From positions 62,001 to 126,000 of the forward strand of contig NZ_CAJHCQ010000023.1 in the NCBI RefSeq assembly GCF_904848665.1: a DNA stretch of 64,000 nucleotides, written 5' to 3'. Below, piece after piece: positions 54,521 through 63,172 of this stretch. This DNA comes from Paraburkholderia hiiakae (GTDB taxonomy: Bacteria > Pseudomonadota > Gammaproteobacteria > Burkholderiales > Burkholderiaceae). Made by a program: the position numbers and the translations under genes. Below the pieces are notes generated by a model. It was not told the DNA's origin and made no database searches. It saw only the letters and a list, made by a program, of their open reading frames with translations. The first letter of the stretch is position 1, and each line of letters starts with the position of its first letter.

Positions 54521-54553
54521 AAACGGCGTGGGCGCATACCCCACGCCGTTTTT
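54521..54553 (+). terminator. Rho-independent terminator after the M61 peptidase gene
   Basis: AAACGGCGTGGG (54521-54532) pairs with CCCACGCCGTTT (54540-54551), with a T-run at the end. Confidence 0.9.
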
Positions 54554-54564
54554 CTATGCCCGCG

Positions 54565-54586
54565 ATTGTTCTATCGCTGCAACAAT
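54565..54586. promoter_or_regulatory. Inverted repeat upstream of azoR, possible operator
   Basis: ATTGTT-N10-AACAAT, a 6-base-arm inverted repeat 95 bases before azoR. Its T-N-A symmetry is of the kind bound by LysR-type regulators; none is encoded next to it. Confidence 0.35.
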
Positions 54587-54680
54587 CCGTCATCGGCGGA
54601 CTACTTTTTCGGGACGCAGTAAAAAAACACAATGGCTTCACTCGCGCAACGTTGCGCCACTGAGACCCGAAGGAACCACC

Positions 54681-55277
54681 ATGACCACGATCCTGCAAAT
54701 CAATTCCGCCGCCCGCTCGCAAGGCGCCCAGTCGACGCTGCTCGTCAACGAGTTGACGGCCAAGCTGCAACAATCGAATCCTGGCGCGCAAGTCGTCGAG
54801 CGTAACCTGCAAGCCGATCCGCTGCCGCACCTCGACGACGCCGTGCTGGGCGCGTTCTTCACGCCGGCCGAGCAGCGCACGCCGGAGCAGCAGGCCATCG
54901 CCGCACGCAGCGAAGCGCTGATCGCCGAACTGCAGGCAGCGGACGTTATCGTGATCGGCGCGCCGATGTACAACTTCGGCGTCTCGTCGCAGCTCAAGAC
55001 GTACTTCGACTGGATCGCGCGCGCGGGCATCACGTTCCGCTACACCGCGAATGGTCCCGAAGGGCTCGTGAACGGCAAGAAGGTGCACGTCGTTTCGGCG
55101 CGCGGCGGCAAGTATCAAGGCACTGCGCACGACAGCCAGACGCCGTACCTGAAGTCGTTCCTCGGTTTCCTCGGCATGACCGAAGTGAACTTCATCTACG
55201 CCGAAGGCCTGAACATGGGCCCGGACGCGGCCAGCGCAGCGCTCGCGGGCGCGCGTGAGGCGATCGCTGCAGCGTAA
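54681..55277 (+). CDS. azoR: FMN-dependent NADH-azoreductase
   Basis: The 198-residue flavodoxin-like enzyme reduces quinones and azo dyes with NADH. FMN-binding motifs are visible: SAARSQGAQST for the phosphate loop (about 9-19), APMYNFGVSSQLKTYFDWI (about 94-112, key part PMYNFGVS) and SARGGKY (about 139-145). ATG 54681 follows AAGGAACCACC. It stands between two terminators as a single-gene unit. Confidence 0.92.
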   Translation: MTTILQINSAARSQGAQSTLLVNELTAKLQQSNPGAQVVERNLQADPLPHLDDAVLGAFFTPAEQRTPEQQAIAARSEALIAELQAADVIVIGAPMYNFGVSSQLKTYFDWIARAGITFRYTANGPEGLVNGKKVHVVSARGGKYQGTAHDSQTPYLKSFLGFLGMTEVNFIYAEGLNMGPDAASAALAGAREAIAAA

Positions 55278-55314
55278 AATTCGCGATTGACTTGCGATTG
55301 ACGGCTGTAAAAGC

Positions 55315-55348
55315 AAAAACGCCACGAGAGCGATCTCGTGGCGTTTTT
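55315..55348. terminator. Bidirectional terminator between azoR and ung
   Basis: AAAAACGCCACGAGA-GCGA-TCTCGTGGCGTTTTT is a perfect 15-bp stem with A- and T-runs; it serves both convergent genes. Confidence 0.95.
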
Positions 55349-55366
55349 CATTGCGCGGCGCGAAGC

Positions 55367-56326
55367 TCAAGCGAGCACGAGACCTTCCTCCGGCAAACGC
55401 CAGTCGATCGGCTGGCGGCCTTGCGCTTGCAAATACGTGTTGGCCTGAGCGAAATGCCCGCAGCCGAGGAAGCCGCGATGCGCGGAAAGCGGCGACGGAT
55501 GCGGCGCTTCCAGCACGCAATGCGCACCCGAGACCAGCGCGCGCTTGTTCTGCGCATGCGCGCCCCACAGCATGAACACGAGATGCTCGTGGCGTGCGGC
55601 GAGTTGCTGGATCAGCGTGTCGGTGCAACGCTCCCAGCCACGCTTCGCGTGGCTCGCGGCGCTGGCGCGCTCGACGGTGAGCACCGTGTTCAGCAGCAGC
55701 ACGCCCTGGCGCGCCCAGGCGTCGAGACAGCCGTGCGCGGGTGCCTGAATGCCGAGGCTCGCTGCAATCTCCTTGAAGATGTTGCGCAGTGAAGGCGGCG
55801 GGCGCACGGAGGGCGGCACCGAGAACGCCAGGCCGTGCGCCTGCGGCGTGCCCCGATCGTCGCCGTGGTACGGGTCCTGGCCGAGGATCACGACCTTTAC
55901 GTCGTCGGGCGACGTGAGGCGCAGCGCGCGGAACACATCGGCGGGATAGACGGTCTTGCCGGCGGCGCGCTCGTCATCGACGAAGCGGCACAACGGCGCG
56001 TAGGCGTCGCTCGTGATGAACGGTGCGAGCAACTCGCGCCAGGCGGCGGGCAGCGCGTCGAACTGGTCTTCGAGTCGCGTGGTGTCGATTGGGGCCTGCG
56101 GCGCGGCGAGTTCGTTGGACATGTCGGATGCGGGCATTACGGCGTGCGTGCGGGCGGGCGCCGGGAATTCGTTGTCGTCGAACAGCGAGAAGATTGTGAT
56201 CTGACGCGGATCGACTTCGAGCAGCGGCGGCTCTTCGAGCGTGGCTTGCGTCGCGTCGGACAGATCGTCGTCGAACAGCGAGGCTTGCACCGGCATCGCG
56301 ACGCGCGGGCGTTTCGTGGAGGTCAT
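55367..56326 (-). CDS. ung: Uracil-DNA glycosylase with N-terminal extension
   Basis: Ung removes uracil from DNA. From ATG 56326 the protein is 319 residues; the catalytic core occupies about 90-319, with the water-activating Asp151 in GQDPYHG, LLLNTVLTV, and HPSPLSAHRGF. The usual bacterial enzyme is about 225 residues, so there is an extra N-terminal segment of about 85-90 residues, acidic and Pro-rich, that contains QASLF (14-18) and QITIF (42-46). These resemble beta-clamp-binding motifs. An alternative start lies 21 bases upstream. Confidence 0.94.
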   Translation of the reverse strand: MTSTKRPRVAMPVQASLFDDDLSDATQATLEEPPLLEVDPRQITIFSLFDDNEFPAPARTHAVMPASDMSNELAAPQAPIDTTRLEDQFDALPAAWRELLAPFITSDAYAPLCRFVDDERAAGKTVYPADVFRALRLTSPDDVKVVILGQDPYHGDDRGTPQAHGLAFSVPPSVRPPPSLRNIFKEIAASLGIQAPAHGCLDAWARQGVLLLNTVLTVERASAASHAKRGWERCTDTLIQQLAARHEHLVFMLWGAHAQNKRALVSGAHCVLEAPHPSPLSAHRGFLGCGHFAQANTYLQAQGRQPIDWRLPEEGLVLA

Positions 56327-56496
56327 GGGCGGCAAGTGTCGCAGCAATTGCGCGGTGATTCAATCCGGCGCGAGCGCGGCAGGGCGGGCTTTTACGGCTT
56401 CGGCGCTGATGTTGCAACTAACAGCGCCTTTTGCGCACCTCTTGCGCGCTTTTCGGGCGCTTTTGCGCGGCGCATCGAGGTCGCGCTGCGCCGTCC

Positions 56497-57123
56497 TCAG
56501 CCTTCGCGCAGCTTGTATCCGCGCTGGGCCTTGCTGATGTCGTCCGGCGCGAGGCCTGGCAGCGCCTGCACAAGTTCGGCCGCGAGCGTGTGCAATACCG
56601 CTTCGTCGCCCGCCTTCAGTTCGAGTTCGATTTCGCAGATCGGCGCGCGGCGCGTTTCGCCGTTCACGTCCGCGATGACTTCGCCCTGATCGATGGCCGC
56701 TTCCACCTGCGCGCCGTCGACGTCGAGCGTCCACAGCGTGCGCGTGAAGTCGGTGCGAAAGAGCGGGATCAGGTTCGCGGCGGCATCCGAAAGCGCCGTC
56801 GAAACGCCGGCCTCATCGCACTCATGCAGCAGCCTGTCGATTTCGAGCGCTTCGCCCGCCACCGGCATTTCCCACTCGTGCCGAGCGTGCAGCCCGTTTA
56901 GCGCCACGCCCACGGTCTTGAACGTCTGCAGCCAGCCTTCGGGCGCGCGGCGCAGCCGCAGCGCGCTCTTTGCGCGCGCGAGCGCAAGCGCCGGCGTGTC
57001 GAAGTAGACGTTTTCGAGCCTGATGGCGCGACCGGGCTTACCGGCGCGCGTCTCGAAGAGACGCAGCGCCGCGTCCACCTGGTCGCGCGGCAGCGCGAGC
57101 TTGATTTCGCGTTCGATACCCAT
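56497..57123 (-). CDS. CYTH domain protein (inorganic triphosphatase-like)
   Basis: The 208-residue protein begins MGIEREIKL with the E-x-E-x-K signature of CYTH enzymes (triphosphate tunnel metalloenzymes) at residues 4-8. Alternating charged strands follow, for instance SALRLRRAPEGW and VEAAIDQGEV, and ICEIELELK near residue 164, which supply the metal- and phosphate-binding tunnel. It likely hydrolyses triphosphate-type substrates. There is no CHAD domain. It lies between trpC and ung on the same strand. Confidence 0.85.
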   Translation of the reverse strand: MGIEREIKLALPRDQVDAALRLFETRAGKPGRAIRLENVYFDTPALALARAKSALRLRRAPEGWLQTFKTVGVALNGLHARHEWEMPVAGEALEIDRLLHECDEAGVSTALSDAAANLIPLFRTDFTRTLWTLDVDGAQVEAAIDQGEVIADVNGETRRAPICEIELELKAGDEAVLHTLAAELVQALPGLAPDDISKAQRGYKLREG

Positions 57124-57135
57124 CGTGCTGTGCAA

Positions 57136-57921
57136 TCAGAAGAACATGTGGGCGAGTTCCGCGCCCGGCTCCGCGGCGCGCATGAACGCTTCGCCCACGA
57201 GGAACGTGTGCACGGAGAGCGCGCGCATCTTCTCGACATCGGCACGCGAGAGAATGCCCGATTCGGTCACGACGATGCGGTCTTCGGGCACGTCGTCGAG
57301 CATTCCGATGGTCGTATCCAGCGTGGTTTCGAACGTGCGCAGATTGCGGTTGTTGATGCCGATGAGCGGCGTCTTCAGCGTGAGCGCGTGCTTCAGTTCC
57401 TCGCGGTCATGCACTTCGACGAGTACAGAGAGACCGAGCGAATGCGCAAGCGCTTCGAGGTCACGCATCTCGCCAGGCTCGAGCGCGGCGGCGATCAGCA
57501 GGATTGCATCGGCGCCCATCGCGCGCGCTTCGACGATCTGGTACGGATCGACGATGAAGTCCTTGCGCAGCACCGGCAGATTGCACGCGGCGCGCGCGGC
57601 TTCGAGGTACGCGGCGCTGCCCTGGAAGAACTGCACGTCGGTGAGCACGGAGAGGCAGGCCGCGCCGCCTTCGGCGTACGAGCGCGCGATTTCCGCGGGC
57701 TGGAAGTTTTCACGCAGCACGCCTTTCGACGGACTTGCCTTCTTCACTTCGGCGATCACGGCAGCCTGGCCGTTGTCGTGCTTCGCGCGCAAGGCGCCGA
57801 CGAAATCGCGCAAGTCGCGCGTGCTTGCCTGCAGACGTAATTCTTCGAGCGGGGCGCTTTGCTCGGCGGCGCGCACTTCTTCGCGCTTGACCGCAATGAT
57901 CTTTTCGAGGATGTCACTCAT
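57136..57921 (-). CDS. trpC: Indole-3-glycerol phosphate synthase
   Basis: TrpC closes the indole ring in tryptophan synthesis. From ATG 57921 it is 261 residues, monofunctional (not fused to TrpF). Visible are VIAEVKKASPSKG with the phosphate- and substrate-binding Lys (about 48-60), LRKDFIVDPYQI (about 110-121), and IGINNRNLRTFE (about 178-189). It ends the trpE-G-D-C run 12 bases before the CYTH gene, which may be co-transcribed. Confidence 0.95.
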   Translation of the reverse strand: MSDILEKIIAVKREEVRAAEQSAPLEELRLQASTRDLRDFVGALRAKHDNGQAAVIAEVKKASPSKGVLRENFQPAEIARSYAEGGAACLSVLTDVQFFQGSAAYLEAARAACNLPVLRKDFIVDPYQIVEARAMGADAILLIAAALEPGEMRDLEALAHSLGLSVLVEVHDREELKHALTLKTPLIGINNRNLRTFETTLDTTIGMLDDVPEDRIVVTESGILSRADVEKMRALSVHTFLVGEAFMRAAEPGAELAHMFF

Positions 57922-57950
57922 GATGTTCGGGGGCAAAAAACGGTGCTGGA

Positions 57951-58979
57951 TCAGCGTTTGAACTGTTGCGTGAAGCGTACCAGTTCGTCGACTTTGGCGC
58001 GCGCGCGGCCGCTGGCGAGCGTTTCGCGCGCAAGCGCGATGCCTTCGGCGATCGAGTTGGCCACGTTCGCCGAGTAGAGCGCCGTGCCCGCATTCAGCGC
58101 GACGATCTCGCGCGCGGTGCCCGCTTCGTTCGAGAGCGCGCCGAGCAACATCGCTTTCGATTCGTCGGCGTTTTCGACCTTGAGCGAACGATTCGAGACC
58201 ATCTGCATGCCGAAGTCTTCGGGGTGGATCTCGTACTCGCGAATCTGGCCGTCCTTCAATTCACCCACGAGCGTGGACGCACCGAGCGACACCTCGTCCA
58301 TACCGTCCTTGCCGTACACGACGCACACGTGTTTTGCACCCAGACGCTCCATCACGCGCACCTGAATGCCGACGAGGTCCGGATGAAACACGCCCATTAG
58401 CTGATTCGGCGCGCCGGCAGGATTCGTGAGCGGCCCGAGGATGTTGAAGATCGTGCGCACGCCCAGCTCGCGGCGCACGGCGGCGATGTTCTTCATCGCG
58501 GGATGATGATTGGGCGCGAACATGAAGCCCATGCCCGTTTCGGCAATCGACTCCGCCACCTGGTCCGGCTGCAGGTCGATGTTGACGCCGAGTGCTTCGA
58601 GCACATCCGCGCTGCCCGACTTGCTCGATACGCCACGGTTGCCATGCTTCGCGACCTTCGCGCCCGCCGCCGCGACGACGAACATCGAAGCCGTGGAGAT
58701 ATTGAAGGTGTGCGAACCATCGCCGCCCGTGCCGACGATGTCGATGAAGTTCGAGTTGTCCTTCACCTCGACGTGATTTGCGAACTCGCGCATCACCGTC
58801 GCGGCGGCGGTGATCTCGCCGATGGTTTCCTTCTTCACGCGCAGGCCGGTGATGATGGCGGCCGAAAGCACGGGCGAAAGCTCGCCGCGCATGATGAGGC
58901 GCATGAGGTGGAGCATCTCGTCGTGAAAAATCTCGCGATGCTCGATCGTGCGCTGGAGCGCTTCCTGCGGGGTAATCAT
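57951..58979 (-). CDS. trpD: Anthranilate phosphoribosyltransferase
   Basis: TrpD transfers the phosphoribosyl group of PRPP to anthranilate. The 342-residue protein has the PRPP loop DIVGTGGDGSHTFNIST (about 84-100, key part GTGGDG), KHGNRGVSSKSGSAD (about 112-126) and the metal and anthranilate region FAPNHHPAMKN. It is monofunctional. Spacing to trpG upstream is 16 bases. Confidence 0.95.
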   Translation of the reverse strand: MITPQEALQRTIEHREIFHDEMLHLMRLIMRGELSPVLSAAIITGLRVKKETIGEITAAATVMREFANHVEVKDNSNFIDIVGTGGDGSHTFNISTASMFVVAAAGAKVAKHGNRGVSSKSGSADVLEALGVNIDLQPDQVAESIAETGMGFMFAPNHHPAMKNIAAVRRELGVRTIFNILGPLTNPAGAPNQLMGVFHPDLVGIQVRVMERLGAKHVCVVYGKDGMDEVSLGASTLVGELKDGQIREYEIHPEDFGMQMVSNRSLKVENADESKAMLLGALSNEAGTAREIVALNAGTALYSANVANSIAEGIALARETLASGRARAKVDELVRFTQQFKR

Positions 58980-58995
58980 GGTGTTGGCCTCTGGG

Positions 58996-59571
58996 TCAAG
59001 CGCTCTTGGTTTGCTTCAGGAAGTTCTCGAACAGCGCGTGGCCGTGCTCCGAGAGAATCGATTCCGGATGGAACTGCACGCCTTCCACCGCGAGTTCGCG
59101 GTGACGCACACCCATGATTTCGCCGTCGTCGGTCCATGCCGACACTTCCAGGCAGTCGGGCAGCGACTCGCGCTCGATGGCGAGCGAGTGATAACGCGTG
59201 ACGTTGAAGTGCTTCGGCAGGTCGGCGAACACGCCTTTGCAGTCGGTTTCGATCTGGCTCACCTTACCGTGCATGATGGTCTTCGCGCGCACGACACGGC
59301 CGCCGAACGCTTCGCCAATGGCCTGATGGCCGAGGCACACGCCGAGAATCGGCGTCTTGCCCGCGAATTCGCGCAGCACGTCGAGCGTAATGCCCGCGTG
59401 CTGCGGGTTGCTCGGTCCCGGCGAGAGGCAGATGCGCGCGGGGTTGAGCTTCGCGATTTCGTCGATCGTGATTTCGTCGTTGCGGTACGTATGGACGTCT
59501 TCGCCGAGTTCGCCGAAGTACTGGACGATGTTGTAGGTAAACGAATCGTAGTTGTCGATCATGAGCAACAT
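58996..59571 (-). CDS. trpG: Anthranilate synthase, glutaminase component
   Basis: This class I glutamine amidotransferase provides ammonia to TrpE (or to PabB). The 191-residue protein shows IDNYDSFTYN at the start, SPGPSNP for the oxyanion loop, nucleophile Cys in GVCLGHQAIGEAFGG (about residue 79) and the triad His/Glu in QFHPESI. ATG 59571 gives the family start; the frame extends upstream but would overlap trpE. It lies 14 bases after trpE. Confidence 0.95.
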   Translation of the reverse strand: MLLMIDNYDSFTYNIVQYFGELGEDVHTYRNDEITIDEIAKLNPARICLSPGPSNPQHAGITLDVLREFAGKTPILGVCLGHQAIGEAFGGRVVRAKTIMHGKVSQIETDCKGVFADLPKHFNVTRYHSLAIERESLPDCLEVSAWTDDGEIMGVRHRELAVEGVQFHPESILSEHGHALFENFLKQTKSA

Positions 59572-59585
59572 GGTCTTTTCTCCGC

Positions 59586-61079
59586 TCAGAAGTCGCTGTC
59601 GAGGCCGTCCTGCACCTGCTCGGCGGCGCGCAGCACGGCGCGCGCCTTGTTCTCGGTTTCTTGCCATTCGGACTCGGGCACCGAATCCGCAACCACCCCG
59701 GCGGCGGCCTGCACATACAGATTGCCGTTGTGGATCAGGCCGGTGCGGATCGCGATCGCGAGGTCCATTTCGCCGTTGAACGAGAGATAGCCGACCGCGC
59801 CGCCGTAGAGGCCACGCTTCACCGGCTCCAGTTCATCGATCAGTTCCATCGCGCGCACCTTCGGCGCGCCCGAGAGCGTGCCGGCCGGGAACGTGGCCCG
59901 CAGCACGTCGAAATTGTTCATGCCGGGCTTGAGCTTGCCTTCCACCGAACTCACGATGTGCTGCACGTGCGAGTACTTTTCGATGATCATCTTGTCGGTC
60001 ACGTTCACCGAGCCAATTTCGGCGATGCGGCCCACGTCGTTACGCGCGAGGTCGATCAGCATGACGTGCTCGGCGATTTCCTTCGGATCATTCAGCAGTT
60101 CGGTCGCGAGTTCGGCGTCGCGCTCGGGCGTGTTGCCGCGCGTTCGTGTGCCTGCGAGCGGTCGGATCGTCACGATGCGGTCCTCGCCGCGCTTTTCCTG
60201 GCGCACGAGAATTTCCGGCGACGCGCCCACCACGTGGAATTCGCCGAAGTTGTAGTAGTACATATACGGCGACGGGTTCAGCGAACGCAGCGCGCGGTAG
60301 AGCGAAAGCGGATTGTCGCGATACGGCTTGGTGAGGCGCTGGCCCACTTGAACCTGCATCAGTTCGCCCGCAGCGATGTATTCCTTCGCCTTGCGCACGG
60401 CGGCGAGGTAATCGTCCTTCTTGAATTCGCGGAACGTTTCGGTGCGCACGCTTGCCGAGGTCACCGGCGGTTGCACCGTGGTGCGCAGGCGCTGCTTGAG
60501 TTCGCGCAGGCGATGCTTGGCCTTGGTGTACGCCTCGGGCGTTTGCGGATCGGCGTAGACGATCAGGTAGAGCTTGCCCGCGAGATTGTCGATGACCGCG
60601 ACTTCTTCGGTCAGCAGCAACTGGATGTCGGGCAGGCCGAGATCGTCGGTCGGGCAAGTGTCGGCAAGCTTTTTCTCGATGTAGCGCACCGCGTCGTAGC
60701 CGAAGTAGCCCGCGAGACCGCCGCAGAAGCGCGGCAAGCCCGGACGCTGCGCGACCTTGAAGCGCGCCTGGTACTTCGCGATGAATTCGAGCGGATCGTC
60801 GTTATGCGTCTCGATCACCTGGCCGTCGCGCACGACCTCCGAAACGCCGTTGCGCGTGCGGATCAGCGAGCGCGCGGGAAGGCCAATGAACGAGTAGCGC
60901 CCAAAGCGCTCGCCGCCCACCACGGACTCCAGCAGGAACGAGTTGGCGCCGCCGCGCTCGGGCTGCGCGAGCTTGAGGTACAGCGAGAGCGGCGTTTCGA
61001 GATCGGCGAGCGCTTCGGCGATCAGCGGGATGCGGTTGTAGCCCTCGTTGGCGAGGGACTGAAATTCGAGTTCGGTCAT
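59586..61079 (-). CDS. trpE: Anthranilate synthase component I
   Basis: TrpE makes anthranilate from chorismate and ammonia. The 497-residue protein carries the Trp-feedback motif LLES (in NSFLLESVVGG, about 47-57) and the catalytic chorismate-binding segments ATFPAGTLSGAPKVRAMELID (key parts GTLSGAPK) and RPLAGTRTRGNTPERD. It is thus probably feedback-inhibited by Trp. Expression is probably also controlled by the leader ORF and attenuator 330-445 bases upstream. Confidence 0.95.
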   Translation of the reverse strand: MTELEFQSLANEGYNRIPLIAEALADLETPLSLYLKLAQPERGGANSFLLESVVGGERFGRYSFIGLPARSLIRTRNGVSEVVRDGQVIETHNDDPLEFIAKYQARFKVAQRPGLPRFCGGLAGYFGYDAVRYIEKKLADTCPTDDLGLPDIQLLLTEEVAVIDNLAGKLYLIVYADPQTPEAYTKAKHRLRELKQRLRTTVQPPVTSASVRTETFREFKKDDYLAAVRKAKEYIAAGELMQVQVGQRLTKPYRDNPLSLYRALRSLNPSPYMYYYNFGEFHVVGASPEILVRQEKRGEDRIVTIRPLAGTRTRGNTPERDAELATELLNDPKEIAEHVMLIDLARNDVGRIAEIGSVNVTDKMIIEKYSHVQHIVSSVEGKLKPGMNNFDVLRATFPAGTLSGAPKVRAMELIDELEPVKRGLYGGAVGYLSFNGEMDLAIAIRTGLIHNGNLYVQAAAGVVADSVPESEWQETENKARAVLRAAEQVQDGLDSDF

Positions 61080-61405
61080 GTTCCGATCCTGTTCGTGCTG
61101 CCGGTCGCGGCGGGTGCGGGCCCAGTGCGGCTCAAAACGGGGCGCGCGGTGAGCGCGAGGCGTTTGTTTTTTGAGTGCTAGATGGCCGCTGGCGCTCGCT
61201 CGTGCGGCCCGATAAACGCACTAAAGCGCCTGCCGGGCCGGCGTGCAGTACATCGACGGAAGGTGAGGCGTAGCCGCTCGCGCCTCGCGCACCTCGCCGC
61301 GAACGGCGAAACAACACGCAAGGACAACGAAAGCCAACAGCCAGACCAGCCGAAGGGTTACCGCAACAGTTTAGAGTCGAGACACGCGCGAGTGCGCAGC
61401 GAAGT

Positions 61406-61434
61406 AAAAAACGGTGCTGAAGACGTACTTCAGC
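61406..61434 (-). terminator. Attenuator terminator upstream of trpE
   Basis: On the minus strand GCTGAAG-TACGT-CTTCAGC (61434 to 61416) is followed by ACCG and six T (61411 to 61406). It starts 16 bases after the stop of the Trp-rich leader ORF. A second hairpin, AACCTC-ACCC-GAGGTT at 61451 to 61436, overlaps that stop codon and adjoins the terminator stem. Confidence 0.8.
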
Positions 61435-61449
61435 GAACCTCGGGTGAGG

Positions 61450-61524
61450 TTAGCGCGACCAGCGACGCCAGGGCCAGGCTCCCCGGTCGATCGTGCTCAG
61501 ACTCCGTTTTTTATTCAGAAACAT
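61450..61524 (-). CDS. trpL: Trp leader peptide TrpL (candidate)
   Basis: A 24-residue ORF, ATG at 61524-61522 and TAA at 61452-61450, contains three Trp codons close to its end in the order W-P-W-R-R-W (codons 17, 19 and 22). Two hairpins follow, the second with a T-run, before trpE. This is the arrangement of a classical trp attenuator: stalling at the TGG codons when Trp-tRNA is scarce should leave the hairpin over the stop codon free and prevent termination. I see no good Shine-Dalgarno before the ATG. Such an ORF is too short for usual gene calling. The region 61080-61405 between attenuator and trpE holds nothing else I can support. Confidence 0.75.
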   Translation of the reverse strand: MFLNKKRSLSTIDRGAWPWRRWSR

Positions 61525-61551
61525 GAGGATAGTTGACGTTCAGTTGAGAAC

Positions 61552-62259
61552 TTAAGTCAGATCATTGTGCGCTGCGATCGCCTTGGCGGCGTCGAGCAGC
61601 GAGGCAACTATACCATCCGATTCAATTTTTTGTACAGGCTGGCCGTGGTTGTAGCCGTAGGGCACCGTGAGCGTGGCCATGCCGGCCGCGCGGCCCGCAA
61701 TCGCATCGTTCTCCGAATCGCCGATGGCCACCGCCGCTGCGGGCTTCACGCCCAGGCGCTCGCACGCCGTGAGCATCGGCAGCGGGTCGGGCTTCTTCTT
61801 CGCCAGACTGTCGCCGCCGATCACCACTTCGAAGCACTGCGCGAGGCCGTACTGCTGCAAAAGCTCAACGGCGAAGCGGTGCGGCTTGTTCGTTACGCAC
61901 GCAAGCCTGATGCCCTGGTCGCGCAGCGCGGCCAGGCCCGCAACGACCTCCGGGTACAGGTGCGTATAGCGGCCGTTGATCTTCCCGTACTCGTCCTGGT
62001 AGAGCGCGAGCGCCTCGTCAAAGCGCGCCTCCACGTTGTCGGCCGCAAAACGCGGCGCAAGCACGCTGCGGATCAGATGCTCCGAGCCCTTGCCCACGTA
62101 GCCCATCACTTCTTCGCGCGTGGTTTCCTCGGCGTCGAGCTGCGCGAGCATGCCGTTCAGGCCGGCGGCGAAGTCGTCGGCGGTGTCGACCATCGTGCCG
62201 TCCAGGTCGATCAGCGCCGCTTCGATGCGCGGCGCAGTGAACTTGACGGGGGCGTTCAT
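61552..62259 (-). CDS. gph: Phosphoglycolate phosphatase
   Basis: The 235-residue HAD hydrolase has motif I ALIDLDGTMVDTADD (about 15-29, DxD nucleophile pair), the LACVTNKP motif II (about 119-126), the Lys in KKKPDPLPM (about 153-161) and motif IV AIGDSENDAIAGRAAG (about 178-193). It removes 2-phosphoglycolate. The ATG overlaps the rpe stop (ATGA). The order rpe-gph-trpE is conserved in the group. Confidence 0.93.
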   Translation of the reverse strand: MNAPVKFTAPRIEAALIDLDGTMVDTADDFAAGLNGMLAQLDAEETTREEVMGYVGKGSEHLIRSVLAPRFAADNVEARFDEALALYQDEYGKINGRYTHLYPEVVAGLAALRDQGIRLACVTNKPHRFAVELLQQYGLAQCFEVVIGGDSLAKKKPDPLPMLTACERLGVKPAAAVAIGDSENDAIAGRAAGMATLTVPYGYNHGQPVQKIESDGIVASLLDAAKAIAAHNDLT

Positions 62260-62954
62260 TTTGCGCTTGCAGTGCTTGCTACGGTCGCGAGCTGCGCGCG
62301 CATTTCGTCGATCACGGTCTTGTAATCATGCTTGCCGAAGATCGCCGAGCCCGCCACGAAGGCGTCCGCGCCAGCCGCCGCGATTTCGGCGATGTTGTCC
62401 ACCTTCACGCCGCCGTCCACTTCGAGGTGGATTTCGCGGCCCGTGCGCGCTGTGTAGGCGTCGATCTTCGCGCGCGCCTCGCGCAGCTTGTTGAGCGCCT
62501 CGGGAATGAACGACTGGCCTCCGAAGCCCGGATTTACCGACATGATGAGCACGAGGTCGAGCTTGTCCATCACGTGGTCGAGATAGTTCAGCGGCGTGGC
62601 CGGGTTGAACACGAGGCCCGCCTTGCAGCCGTGGTCGCGGATCAGCGAGAGCGTGCGGTCGATATGGTCCGAGCCTTCAGGGTGGAAGCTGATGAGGTTC
62701 GCACCGGCCTTGGCGAAGTCGGGCACGATGCGGTCGACCGGACGCACCATCAGATGCACGTCGATGGGCACGTTCACGTGCGGGCGGATCGCCTCGCACA
62801 CCAGCGGGCCGATGGTGAGGTTCGGCACGTAATGGTTGTCCATCACGTCGAAGTGGATCCAGTCGGCGCCGGCAGCGACGACGTTGCGGACTTCCTCGCC
62901 AAGACGCGCGAAGTCGGCGGAGAGAATGCTGGGGGCGATGCGGAATTGCGTCAT
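62256..62954 (-). CDS. rpe: Ribulose-phosphate 3-epimerase
   Basis: Rpe interconverts ribulose 5-phosphate and xylulose 5-phosphate. From ATG 62954 the protein is 232 residues, with IAPSILSADFARLG (about 5-18, catalytic Asp), HFDVMDNHYVPN (about 34-45), the MSVNPGFGGQSF loop (about 142-153) and VDGGVK (about 178-183, second catalytic Asp). The frame continues to 63026 without family similarity. The 218-base gap before apaG is the divergent promoter region. Confidence 0.95.
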   Translation of the reverse strand: MTQFRIAPSILSADFARLGEEVRNVVAAGADWIHFDVMDNHYVPNLTIGPLVCEAIRPHVNVPIDVHLMVRPVDRIVPDFAKAGANLISFHPEGSDHIDRTLSLIRDHGCKAGLVFNPATPLNYLDHVMDKLDLVLIMSVNPGFGGQSFIPEALNKLREARAKIDAYTARTGREIHLEVDGGVKVDNIAEIAAAGADAFVAGSAIFGKHDYKTVIDEMRAQLATVASTASAK

Positions 62955-63172
62955 GGCGGCCATCGGAAAACTGTCGGAAAACCCTATTTTACCGTCAGTA
63001 GGAGAGCCTTTCGCGGCGGACGCCACGGGCTGCGCCGGGTTGCGGGTGCCCGTTGCATCAAGCAGAATGCCAAACCATGTGCCGCGCCTCGCGGCGCGCT
63101 CGCGAGCAGCCTTGCTGCGCGGGCGTCTCAGTCAACGGACTCAGCAGCCGCACCCGGGCGAATGGAACAAGG

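Noticed and set aside
55281..55303. Direct repeat GCGATTGAC after azoR
   Set aside because: Two short copies immediately before a terminator; too short to interpret.
61182..61526. A 114-residue plus-strand frame opposite the trp leader region
   Set aside because: Low-complexity, charged composition and opposite to the well-organised leader peptide and attenuator.
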